From NCBI GenBank assembly GCA_964617105.1, contig CAZTWC010000003.1, forward strand, positions 1 through 53,507: 53,507 nucleotides of DNA. The letters are read 5' to 3'. Made by a program: the position numbers and the translations under genes. Origin of the DNA: CAZTWC01 sp964617105 [NCBI: uncultured Myxococcia bacterium]. GTDB lineage: Bacteria; CAZTWC01. The notes under the pieces were generated by a model. That model was not told the origin of the DNA, ran no database searches, and worked only from the letters and a program-made list of their open reading frames with translations. This document shows, one piece after another, positions 45,921-53,507 of the stretch (its first letter is position 1; each line of letters begins with the position of its first letter).

Positions 45921-46460
45921 TTATTTCAGTATTTCAGTTATAGAGATGTCAACTCCGGTCTCATCCAACACCGATCTCAATATCTCTTCTAAATATTTTT
46001 TCCCCAATTTCGAAAAAATTTCGACCTCCATCTCCATATTATAATATGGTACAGTTCCCCGGGACTGTAAATAACTCCGTAAATTTCGGATATTTATACC
46101 GGCATCGGCCAGGGCCTTGGAAATGCAATAAACCAACCCCTTGCAATCAGCAGACTTGATAGAAAGCCGGTAATAATTGTTGCTGATGTCTTCTGGTTTG
46201 CAAATAAACTCTTCGTCGCCCAGAGCTCTGATAAAAATAGACAAATTGCTAACCTTACTCATGGGCTGAAGGACGCAGGCAATTTTTTCCAGGGTAATCT
46301 GGTCAGGAGCGGAAAAAATAAAAATCATGGCGAATTCATTCCTGAGCAAGGCGGAATTGGAATCGGCCAGGTTACAGTCCAATGTGTAGAGGATTTCACA
46401 AACCCCGGATATTATACCGGGACGATCTTTTCCCAGCACCGTGATGGCAAAGTGTTTCAT
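45921..46460 (-). CDS. Tandem ACT-domain protein (GcvR-like)
   Basis: 179 residues built from two ACT domains: about 2-75 (MKHFAITVLGKDRPGIISGV) and about 94-175 (YRLSIKSADCKGLVYCISKAL, AGINIRNLRS). GcvR-type proteins of this size sense glycine or another amino acid and control the glycine cleavage system. Here the neighbour is argS instead, so the effector is open. The start is behind AAAGGTTATTCG. It heads the minus-strand operon. Confidence 0.85.
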   Translation of the reverse strand: MKHFAITVLGKDRPGIISGVCEILYTLDCNLADSNSALLRNEFAMIFIFSAPDQITLEKIACVLQPMSKVSNLSIFIRALGDEEFICKPEDISNNYYRLSIKSADCKGLVYCISKALADAGINIRNLRSYLQSRGTVPYYNMEMEVEIFSKLGKKYLEEILRSVLDETGVDISITEILK

Positions 46461-46561
46461 CGAATAACCTTTAGTAGTTGCTGATGAACCGGTATTCTAG
46501 CCTAAAAAGTGAAAAAAAGGAACATTTAAAAGAATCCGGGTAAGGCGATTCTGATTAGATA

Positions 46562-46589
46562 TTGCTAAATAATCTTGGCGTGATATAAT
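46562..46589 (+). promoter_or_regulatory. Predicted promoter of the REC-PPDK gene
   Basis: TTGCTA (46562-46567), a 16-base spacer and TATAAT (46584-46589). The leader of about 100 bases contains the hairpin TTCAGG (46628-46633) with CCTGAA (46643-46648), which has no T-run on this strand. Confidence 0.4.
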
Positions 46590-46697
46590 ATTATATTCAT
46601 TATAACCAGAGAATAATACCAAAGAAATTCAGGTAAAAACTGCCTGAAAAAAATAACCTCTGGGCAATTTCATGAACAAATCTGTGTTAAAAAAAAT

Positions 46698-49600
46698 ATG
46701 GTAACTTTTTCAAAACTACGCAAACTGAGCAGTTACAAGTCCCGCTTTCATTCCTTTCAGAATTTGATGCGCCGGCGGGTAAGAAACATCCTGATGGTTT
46801 CGAGCCTCTACGATGCCTTTATCCTGGAGGAAGATGGCCAATTAAACGAATTGATCCTTAACGAATATATCGATCTGAATCTCAATTATGCCCCCGCTAT
46901 CACCAGGGTTACCAGCGGACTCAAAGCCTTGAAAATGATAGAAGAGGAGAGAAGATTCAGCCTGCTCATCATCTCCCCGCGCATGGGCGATATGAACGTG
47001 CTGGAGTTTACCAAGCGCATCAAGCAGGTAAACCCTGCCATTCCGGTGATAATGTTGGCATACAACAACCGGGAGGTAACCAAACTGGTGGAGGATTGGG
47101 ATACCTCTTCCATTGATAAAATTTTCCTGTGGCAGGGTGACTTTCGTATTTTACTGGCCATTATCAAATACGTTGAAGACCAGATGAACGTGGAGCACGA
47201 TACCCTTCAACTGGGAGTGCAATCTATCCTGTTGATCGAGGATAATATCCGCTCTTACTCCTCTTTTCTGCCCCTTATTTATACCGAAATAATGAATCAT
47301 TCGCAGAGTTTGATCTCCGAAGGGATAAATCTATCTCACAAGTTGCTGCGCATGCGGGCCCGGCCCAAAATTTTGCTAGCCTCCTCCTTTGACAAGGCCT
47401 GGGAAATATTTGAGCAATATAAAGAACATCTTTTGGGAGTAATCTCTGATGTAAAATATCCTTTGAAGGGAAAACGGGATCCTGCCGCCGGCGTCAAGTT
47501 CGCCCGTAAAGTAAGAGAACATTTCGCCGATATGCCGGTTTTGTTACAGTCTGATGAACATTTGGACTATGATATTATTAAAGAGTTGGAAGTTGGTTTC
47601 CTGCTAAAATATACCCCCACTCACCTAAGCGAATTACGCAGTTTTATTCTGAACAATTTCGGTTTCGGCGACTTTGTTTTTCGAATGCCCGATGGACAGG
47701 AAGTGGGCCGGGCCAATGACCTGAAGAGTTTTGAAGAACAGTTGCATCATGTGCCGGAAAAGTGCCTAAAGTATCATGGCGATCACAACCATTTTTCCCG
47801 GTGGCTAAGAGTGCGTACCGAGTTTTTACTGGCCGAAAAATTCAAACCGCTCAAAGTTTCTGATTACGCCAGCCTGGAGGAGATGCGGCAAAAAACCGTT
47901 CATGAACTGCACGAATTTCGCAGCGAACGCAGACGCGGTTTTATTGAAGATTTTAATGAACAGGAATACGACTCCACCAGTTCTTTTACCAGGATCGGGG
48001 GTGGTTCTATTGGCGGCAAAGCCAGAGGTCTGGCCTTTTTCAACAACCTGCTGGACAGTTATAACATCAGCGAAGGATTCAAAAAAGACCATAATATCCA
48101 AATTTCAGTCCCGCCGGCTCTGGTGGTGGGTACCGATGTGTTCGACCGCTTTATCAGAGATAACAATTTGTGGGATTTTGCCCTCAACTCCGATAATGAT
48201 AAAGAGATCTGCATCCATTTTTTAAACGCCAACTTCCCCGATGATATCAGGGACAATCTGGCTTTTTGCCTTAAAGTGACCGATTATCCACTGGCCGTGC
48301 GCTCCTCCAGTTTACTTGAAGATTCTCAATATCAGCCCTTTGCCGGCATTTACCAGACCTATATGCTGCCCAATAACAGTCCCGATTTGGAAGTACGGCT
48401 TAATGACCTGCTCAATGCCATCAAACTGGTTTATGCCTCCACCTTTTCCCAATTAACTAAAGGATATATCCGCTCCACCTCTTTCCGCCTGGAAGAGGAA
48501 AAAATGGCAGTGATTATCCAAAAAGTAGTCGGTTCTGTACATGACACCAGATTTTATCCCGATTTTGCCGGAGTAGCCCGCTCTCATAACTATTATCCCA
48601 AGCCCCCCATGACCTCTAGTGACGGTATTGTCAGTGTAGCGTTGGGGCTAGGTAAAGCGGTGATGGACGGCGCTGGTGTCTTCCGTTTTTGCCCCCGGCA
48701 TCCTCGACAACAAATACAATTTTTAACCGTGGATGACTATCTACGATATTCCCAACGGGAATTTTACGCCCTGGAGTTAGACAGCGGCGGTTGTCAGGCC
48801 CGGCCGGAGTTGGAAGATATTAAAGTGGGTGCCCATGACCTGTCAACTGCAGAACAAGACGGCGCCCTTTTTTCAGTGGCCTCTACCTATTCACACCAGA
48901 ACGATGCCATCTATGATGGTACTTCCAGGCAGGGGGTAAGGCTGATAACCTTTGCCCCAATCTTGAAACACGAAGTTTTTCCCCTGTCAGAGATAGTCAA
49001 TCTGCTTCTGGATATGGGCAGTTGGGGCATGACTTCGCCGGTGGAAATTGAGTTTGCCGTCAAACTCAATCCTTTGCCGGGACAGCCAAAAGAGTTTGGA
49101 TTTTTACAGATGCGTCCCCTGGTGCTCAATTACGAAATGGGATCACTGGAGATCGGCGAAGTGGATAACGACAAACTGATTTGTAAGAGTGACAATGTGC
49201 TGGGCAATGGCAAAATCGATGATATCCGGGATATAGTGTTGGTGGATATTGAAAAATTTGACCGCTCCAATAGCAAAGAAACCGCCCGAGAGGTGGGGGA
49301 ATTTAATACCCTGCTATCTATGGAGAACCGGCCTTATATCTTACTCGGCGTAGGAAGGTGGGGTTCTGCTGACCCCTGGCTGGGCATACCGGTTTCCTGG
49401 GACAAAATTTCCGGCGTCAGGGTGATAATCGAAGCCGGATTCAAAGATATAGAAGTAGAAGCCTCTCAGGGAAGCCACTTTTTCCAAAATATAACCTCCT
49501 GCAATATCGGTTATTTTACCGTCAACGTCAACAACAAAGGCAAAATCCTCGATTGGGACTGGCTACTTAAACAAAAGCCGGCGAAATCCAAGCAATTTAC

Positions 49601-49700
49601 CCGCTTGATCAGTTTCGACCAACCCCTGATAGTTAAAATGAATGGACAAAAAAACCAGGGAGTAATATTCAAACCTGGCCTATCACCAAATGAGGATTAA
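46698..49700 (+). CDS. Receiver-PEP synthase N-half fusion protein
   Basis: 1000 residues. Two receiver-like domains (about 25-155 and 170-335) precede a PPDK/PEP-synthase ATP-grasp N-terminal half (about 440-820: GGGSIGGKARGLAF, PLAVRSSSLLEDSQYQPFAG, SVALGLGKAVMDG, VEIEFAVKL). The swivelling His domain and the PEP barrel of PpsA are missing. Receiver 1 has Ser (IISPRMGD) in place of the phosphoacceptor; receiver 2 keeps Asp (ISDVKYP). The final 180 residues contain GVGRWGSADPWLGIPVSWD. It is probably a regulatory kinase or ligase, not an enzyme of central metabolism. ATG at 46698 has no clear SD. Confidence 0.78.
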   Translation: MVTFSKLRKLSSYKSRFHSFQNLMRRRVRNILMVSSLYDAFILEEDGQLNELILNEYIDLNLNYAPAITRVTSGLKALKMIEEERRFSLLIISPRMGDMNVLEFTKRIKQVNPAIPVIMLAYNNREVTKLVEDWDTSSIDKIFLWQGDFRILLAIIKYVEDQMNVEHDTLQLGVQSILLIEDNIRSYSSFLPLIYTEIMNHSQSLISEGINLSHKLLRMRARPKILLASSFDKAWEIFEQYKEHLLGVISDVKYPLKGKRDPAAGVKFARKVREHFADMPVLLQSDEHLDYDIIKELEVGFLLKYTPTHLSELRSFILNNFGFGDFVFRMPDGQEVGRANDLKSFEEQLHHVPEKCLKYHGDHNHFSRWLRVRTEFLLAEKFKPLKVSDYASLEEMRQKTVHELHEFRSERRRGFIEDFNEQEYDSTSSFTRIGGGSIGGKARGLAFFNNLLDSYNISEGFKKDHNIQISVPPALVVGTDVFDRFIRDNNLWDFALNSDNDKEICIHFLNANFPDDIRDNLAFCLKVTDYPLAVRSSSLLEDSQYQPFAGIYQTYMLPNNSPDLEVRLNDLLNAIKLVYASTFSQLTKGYIRSTSFRLEEEKMAVIIQKVVGSVHDTRFYPDFAGVARSHNYYPKPPMTSSDGIVSVALGLGKAVMDGAGVFRFCPRHPRQQIQFLTVDDYLRYSQREFYALELDSGGCQARPELEDIKVGAHDLSTAEQDGALFSVASTYSHQNDAIYDGTSRQGVRLITFAPILKHEVFPLSEIVNLLLDMGSWGMTSPVEIEFAVKLNPLPGQPKEFGFLQMRPLVLNYEMGSLEIGEVDNDKLICKSDNVLGNGKIDDIRDIVLVDIEKFDRSNSKETAREVGEFNTLLSMENRPYILLGVGRWGSADPWLGIPVSWDKISGVRVIIEAGFKDIEVEASQGSHFFQNITSCNIGYFTVNVNNKGKILDWDWLLKQKPAKSKQFTRLISFDQPLIVKMNGQKNQGVIFKPGLSPNED

Positions 49701-49753
49701 TTGAACCGCCTGGCCCAATTAGTGGTTAAACTCTTTATTGCCCTGCCTTTGGC

Positions 49754-50497
49754 TCAAACCAATATTTCTGAAACCAGATATCTCTTAATCCGATCAATCA
49801 CCTGCTCTTCGGGGTGGAGAAACTGGATACCAATCCCTTTAGCGTCACCCCTGGTTCGGCACCACTTCACTTCAGCAAATATTTTATGACTTATATCACT
49901 TCTTGGCGTAGAAAAACATACAACAATTTTAGATGCCACCGGCAAGGGATGCTCTAGACAGATAAACAAACCACCTTCGCAGATATTTTTACTGGTACCC
50001 TGGGCAATAATTTCACCGGAATTCAGCGCCATAATATCAACTTTGGTAACCATGGATTTACGGGTTTGCCAACCATTGATATTTGGCATAACATCCATAC
50101 CAGAGATTTTAGCCGGCGGCTGAAAAAAAGAAAAAAAGCCCTCTTCGCCGCAGAAATCGGCGTCATGACCGCAAACAGGGCAACGTGACTGGGGAACAGT
50201 GGTAAAATCATCATCCTCAAAATCGATATCCGGTCTGACTTTATGGGAAAAATAATGATCGCAGGACAAACAAAAATAGATAGCAAAGACAGACTCGATT
50301 TTACATCCCTGATGAGCTTCTGGCAGGTGAGAAAAGAGTTCCGTAATGGCCACCGAGCAGTTTCGCAACCTTTTTGGTATGGTGATGGAGTGGATAAAAG
50401 AAACCCACAGACGAGTGCCGTAAGAATTGATCTTATCTACCTTTTCCAAGTCGATCCAATATAGGAGGAAAATTAACATTTTCATCCAGTGTGCCAC
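49754..50497 (-). CDS. STAS-like/zinc/PilZ protein, apparent N-terminal frameshift
   Basis: The open frame gives 247 residues from GTG 50497 but its first 13 or so residues look non-native. From WIDLEKVDKINSYGTRLWVSF (STAS-like strand and helix), through a zinc site (CLSC...CPVC, about 84-117) to a PilZ domain (about 140-245, KSMVTK and NICEGGLFI in place of RxxxR and DxSxxG), the protein makes sense. The missing N-terminal strand lies upstream in the +1 frame (see the entry at 50457). A single-base insertion near 50456 would join them. Probably a c-di-GMP-related or former c-di-GMP receptor; function unknown. Confidence 0.65.
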   Translation of the reverse strand: MAHWMKMLIFLLYWIDLEKVDKINSYGTRLWVSFIHSITIPKRLRNCSVAITELFSHLPEAHQGCKIESVFAIYFCLSCDHYFSHKVRPDIDFEDDDFTTVPQSRCPVCGHDADFCGEEGFFSFFQPPAKISGMDVMPNINGWQTRKSMVTKVDIMALNSGEIIAQGTSKNICEGGLFICLEHPLPVASKIVVCFSTPRSDISHKIFAEVKWCRTRGDAKGIGIQFLHPEEQVIDRIKRYLVSEILV

Positions 50498-50540
50498 TTA
50501 AAAAGACAATATTGCCTGCTAATCGGTGCTTAAATTCCAC
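50457..50540 (-). pseudogene. Out-of-frame N-terminal segment of the PilZ gene
   Basis: 28 codons from GTG 50540 (AGAGG site at 50548-50552) read MEFKHRLAGNIVFLSG and TLDENVNFPPIL. This is the typical first strand of the STAS-like family and flows directly into IDLEKV of the open frame if one G near 50456 is skipped. In its own frame it ends shortly at a stop. Confidence 0.6.
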
Positions 50541-50642
50541 TATTCCGCCTCTTCGCACAGTGATACAGTATGACTTGGCTTTATTCCCACCCTGACTGAT
50601 ATCGATCTTCTATAAATCTTCCATAGCCGTGTCTATCCGGAC

Positions 50643-51263
50643 TTACCACTCCCGTCCATCCTGATCATTGTACCCATCCGGGTGATAAGAAAGCCCATTG
50701 TGCTCTAACTCGTGGTTTGACTTGATAAAAGCGATGTATGCACTACAAACAGCACAAGTAACATAAGGCATGGTCACCACTGAACCCAGTCCGCCGGTTA
50801 ATTTGGTAACCGCCAGGTGAATAAGAGACAAAAGTATTATAAATACAAAATGGGCTCCCAGACCATGCTGAGATACTATCTCTTTGCTCTTTGACATGGC
50901 TTGTCCCAGAGGAAGTTTTTTTTCTACCACTAGAGGAAAAGCATAAATCCAAATGGTGGCTAAATAGAGTCCTGGTATTATAAGCAGAGAAAAACCGATT
51001 AGACATAATATCGCCAAACTGTAAAAAACAATCAACAATTCACCGAAACGATTCATGTATAAAAACAGATCGAAAAACTCAGGAGGTTTTCCATCCCTGA
51101 TTCGGTTGATAATCATCATGTAATAGCCGGCCTGAAGCGGACCGGCAATAATACCCAAAGTAACAATTGTTCCTACTGTAACTACCAGTCCGGCAATAAT
51201 TAACACCACTATATCTTTAATAAAATATCCGACTCCCTCTTTAAGAAATCTGCCAATTTCCAT
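50643..51263 (-). CDS. Integral membrane protein (DUF4013-like)
   Basis: 206 residues from ATG 51263 with AAGGAAAT upstream; the open frame starts earlier, at 51302. Four to six hydrophobic helices include DIVVLIIAGLVVTVGTIVTL, ELLIVFYSLAILCLIGFSLL and HFVFIILLSLIHLAV, with the conserved-looking FPLVVEKKLPLGQAMSKSKEIV in a cytoplasmic loop. This looks like the DUF4013 or related group. It lies between two PilZ genes in the same direction, with only 40 bases to the upstream one, and may be their membrane partner. Confidence 0.65.
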   Translation of the reverse strand: MEIGRFLKEGVGYFIKDIVVLIIAGLVVTVGTIVTLGIIAGPLQAGYYMMIINRIRDGKPPEFFDLFLYMNRFGELLIVFYSLAILCLIGFSLLIIPGLYLATIWIYAFPLVVEKKLPLGQAMSKSKEIVSQHGLGAHFVFIILLSLIHLAVTKLTGGLGSVVTMPYVTCAVCSAYIAFIKSNHELEHNGLSYHPDGYNDQDGREW

Positions 51264-51303
51264 ACTGTATATTTCCTTAAAAATGCAAAGAATTCCTGGC
51301 ATT

Positions 51304-52284
51304 TTAACCGTTTAAAAAAATCAAATAAATCGCAACGCCCGCCAGCAAAACCACACCTGAAGCAATAGCAAGTTTTATCAACTGACGTTTTAAATGTTGT
51401 TTCCGGTGCCACCGCTCCCTATTCTCTTTTTCCCAGAGCATGTCCATCATAAAAGTTATAATTTGCTCTTTCTGAGTCTGGTCAAAATCGATGAATTTGA
51501 CCCCATATTTGTATAATTTTTCCGATTGCGGTGTCAATATTTTATTATTATGCTCAGGAGCGGACACTAAATTAACTATTTGTGCACAAATTCTCAGTAG
51601 GGATCCGAATTCACTTCTTAATACCACGATTAGTTCATCATTAACCTGGTATTGTTGAGATGATACAATCTGCAGCCCCCCCTTGCTGACATTACGGATA
51701 TATTCCTCCCTGTGGGTGTTACTCTCCTCCATATTGGAAGTTAATTTCACTTCTACCTGGTCCGGAATTATCTTAGTGGCTATCCTGGGAAACATACGCT
51801 GGTCAGACTGTTGCAGGCCGCTGATAAGATCTATCAGATATACGATAAATTGATCCCACTTTTTCCGGTCCATATCAAGAAGTTTGCATCCTAAATGATA
51901 GATATTCGAACTGTGGTATTTCAAGTTGCCAGAGTTGCAATTGGCACACCCCACAGTATCCTGGCCGCGACCAGGGCTAAAAAAATTGAGGTAGTTGCAG
52001 TTCAAACAAAGAAAACGTACTTTGTCCCGGTTTTGGGGAAATATCTCTTCCACTGTCACGGCTGAATTCCAAACAACTTCGACCTGTAATGATAGTTTGT
52101 CTTTATTATTAAGCATCAGAACCAGGTCTAGTATTTCACCTTTTTTTTTGGGAAAAACCGTGTAAAATCCCAAACCGTTCCAGCCTATATTACCGGAACA
52201 GACTTCATCGGAACCATCGTAATATTTTATTTTTACGGCCCTGGTTATCTCTATACGACCGTATTTTCGTTTCTCATCTAGCAT
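51304..52284 (-). CDS. Double PilZ protein with zinc-ribbon insert and C-terminal helix
   Basis: 326 residues. PilZ 1 (about 2-150) has RKYGR as the RxxxR motif but GNIGWNG for DxSxxG, and carries a zinc ribbon (CLNCNYLNFF, CANCNSGN) between its strands and its final helix. PilZ 2 (about 160-285) is canonical: RMFPR and RNVSKGG. A basic linker and a single C-terminal membrane helix (about 305-323) end the protein. PilZ 2 should bind c-di-GMP. It is the first gene of the minus-strand cluster and diverges from the phosphoesterase. AGAAG precedes the start. Confidence 0.78.
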   Translation of the reverse strand: MLDEKRKYGRIEITRAVKIKYYDGSDEVCSGNIGWNGLGFYTVFPKKKGEILDLVLMLNNKDKLSLQVEVVWNSAVTVEEIFPQNRDKVRFLCLNCNYLNFFSPGRGQDTVGCANCNSGNLKYHSSNIYHLGCKLLDMDRKKWDQFIVYLIDLISGLQQSDQRMFPRIATKIIPDQVEVKLTSNMEESNTHREEYIRNVSKGGLQIVSSQQYQVNDELIVVLRSEFGSLLRICAQIVNLVSAPEHNNKILTPQSEKLYKYGVKFIDFDQTQKEQIITFMMDMLWEKENRERWHRKQHLKRQLIKLAIASGVVLLAGVAIYLIFLNG

Positions 52285-52453
52285 AATTATCTTCTAATCT
52301 AAAATGGATTCTCAAAAGTAGTTGTTAAATTTTAATAAATATTTAAAAAAATTGCAACCTACAAAGAGATTCCTCTTTTTTTTATTTTCCGGTTTCGGGT
52401 CAGAACAAAAAATGTTATAGTTTTTTGGGTTTTTGTTTTTAATAGGTTAAGTT

Positions 52454-53182
52454 ATGCGACTGGCGATTTTTTCTGATGTTCATAGTAATTTAGAGGCATT
52501 GTGTGCTGTCATCGAAGCATACCAGCAGGAGGCAATAGATAACTATTTTTGCCTGGGTGATGTTGTTGGTTATGGGGCTGATCCCAACCTGTGCTGTCAA
52601 CTGGTCAGGGAAATGGTTGAATTCTCGATTTTAGGTAACCATGATGCTGCTGTTACCAAAAAAATGGATTATTCCTGCTATTCTCGGGAAACCCGTCAGG
52701 TTTTAGATTGGACCGCCCAGTCGCTGGATACGGAAAATATGCAATGGCTGAGTAGTTTGAAATATCAAAACAATAGAGAGGAAATTCTCTTTTCTCATGG
52801 GGCGCCCCTGGCGCCAAAACAATTTGAGTATGTGTACACTCCACTTCATGTTAACTTGTTGCAACAGCAATTTGACCAATTACCCAAAATAATTTTTGTG
52901 GGGCACTCCCACTTGTGTAAAGCCTTTGCCTACGACCCAATCAGAGTTACAGAAATTTTTCAGCCAGAATTCCAATTAAAGGATAGCAAATACATTATTT
53001 CTGTGGGTTCGGTTGGGCAACCGCGCGATTACGATAATCGAGCCAGTTATACTATTTTGGATACCAGTGACAACAGTTTCTATTTTAAACGGATTCAATA
53101 TCCCATTGAGGTATCTGCCCAAAAAATTAAAGATGCTGGAATTGCCAATGAATTTGCTCAGCGATTATTTATGGGAAGGTAA
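52454..53182 (+). CDS. Calcineurin-like metallophosphoesterase (YfcE/MPE type)
   Basis: 242 residues. All metal-site motifs are present: FSDVHSN (about 6-12), GDVVGYGADPN (about 35-45), LGNHDAA (about 60-66) and GHSH (about 151-154). Proteins of this size with VVGYGADP are a known bacterial phosphodiesterase group, often of unknown substrate. A short AGGTTAAG precedes the ATG. The HARE-HTH gene follows after 39 bases, so they may be one transcript. Confidence 0.88.
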   Translation: MRLAIFSDVHSNLEALCAVIEAYQQEAIDNYFCLGDVVGYGADPNLCCQLVREMVEFSILGNHDAAVTKKMDYSCYSRETRQVLDWTAQSLDTENMQWLSSLKYQNNREEILFSHGAPLAPKQFEYVYTPLHVNLLQQQFDQLPKIIFVGHSHLCKAFAYDPIRVTEIFQPEFQLKDSKYIISVGSVGQPRDYDNRASYTILDTSDNSFYFKRIQYPIEVSAQKIKDAGIANEFAQRLFMGR

Positions 53183-53221
53183 CAATAATGGATAACCAGC
53201 ATTTTAAGAAATAGGTGAAAT

Positions 53222-53507
53222 ATGAACTTTGATGAAGCTGCCCTCAAAATTTTAAAAGATTGTCAGAAGCCGGTTCACTTTAAGCGGATAACCGAAATGG
53301 CCATCAAAAAAAATCTGTTGGATTTTATTGGAAAATCACCCGCCAAAACCATGAGTTTACGGCTTACTAACCTGTGCAAGCATAAAAGCGAAGATGGTCA
53401 GGTAGTAAAAATTAAAACCGGCATATACTCCCTGGAACAATTTCAAAATGAACCGGTGCTAAATTATTCCAAGTCATCGCCTATACCAGCAAAACCAGCA
53501 AAACCAG
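53222..53507 (+). CDS. HARE-HTH domain protein (3' truncated)
   Basis: 95 codons are visible and the gene runs off the end. EAALKILKDCQKPVHFKRIT and EMAIKKNLLDF, then KSPAKTMSLRLTNLCKH are the HARE-HTH winged helix seen in RNA polymerase delta, ASXL and restriction proteins. It is likely a DNA-binding module; the fused domain is outside the window. A Pro/Ala/Lys-rich linker begins at the edge. AATAGGTG is the ribosome site. Confidence 0.7.
   Translation, partial: MNFDEAALKILKDCQKPVHFKRITEMAIKKNLLDFIGKSPAKTMSLRLTNLCKHKSEDGQVVKIKTGIYSLEQFQNEPVLNYSKSSPIPAKPAKP

Noticed and set aside
46628-46648. Hairpin as an attenuator of the REC-PPDK gene
   Set aside because: It lacks a T-run on the coding strand and has only 6 bp.
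1-53507. CRISPR arrays, tRNA, rRNA, transposases, phage genes
   Set aside because: No regularly spaced repeats, no cloverleaf with a TTCGAxxC-type arm outside coding regions, and no recognisable mobile-element protein were seen by eye.

Overview
The window looks like a chromosomal contig from an uncultured Gram-negative bacterium of deltaproteobacterial grade (Myxococcota / Desulfobacterota / Bdellovibrionota-like). This is inferred from the gene content: outer-membrane beta-barrels and lipoproteins, a Bat aerotolerance operon, a PATAN/DUF4388 protein, PilZ proteins, a lipoprotein with an IgGFc-binding-type domain behind Cys-rich repeats, a phoH-pgpH-ybeY-maf operon, an RseC homologue and several hybrid histidine kinases. 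Base composition is moderate and even. I saw no tRNA, rRNA, CRISPR array, phage gene or transposase. Genes are cut at both ends.

Layout. 1-3475: 3' end of a FAD-dependent oxidoreductase coupled to a GT2 glycosyltransferase, then a CBS-pair protein and an SLC13/DASS anion transporter. 3832-6324: soluble hybrid histidine kinase. 6459-14058: moxR, DUF58, BatD/DUF4381-like, batA, batB, batC, batD, almost all overlapping, behind a TTGACA-17-TAATGT promoter. 14055-17822: a cNMP-binding protein (convergent), a TPR/zinc-ribbon membrane protein whose promoter predicts a leaderless mRNA, and a PATAN protein. 17900-22440: phoH, pgpH, ybeY, maf. 22495-22621: a nested inverted-repeat element that supplies the last codons of a 7TM hybrid kinase (22594-25629).

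25833-32263 is the most unusual stretch: a small Lys/Ala-rich anchored protein, a seven-bladed Kelch-like lipoprotein, a GH36-type protein that appears to have lost its catalytic acids, and a FadL/OmpP1-type barrel coupled to it. 32287-34125 is an IgGFc-binding-type lipoprotein, divergent from a HEAT-repeat protein and rseC. A LolA-like protein with a beta-barrel (35747-38055), a REC-PAS regulator and a CsgG-like/barrel protein follow.

40855-46460 is housekeeping: rplU, rpmA, obg, pabB, and on the other strand argS and a tandem-ACT regulator. 46698-49700 is a receiver protein fused to half of a PEP synthase. 49754-52284 is a probable c-di-GMP cluster on the minus strand: two zinc-binding PilZ proteins, one with an apparent frameshift, around a small membrane protein. 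The window ends with a metallophosphoesterase and the start of a HARE-HTH protein.

Taken together, the window mixes cell-envelope and stress functions (Bat, LolA-like, barrels, lipoproteins), RNA/ribosome maturation (ybeY, rplU, rpmA, obg, argS) and signalling (three kinase/receiver proteins, HD-GYP-like PgpH, PilZ, cNMP). The best candidates for something undescribed are the dead-GH36/FadL/Kelch module and the PilZ/zinc/STAS-like cluster. All function assignments rest on reading translations by eye; no database search was run.
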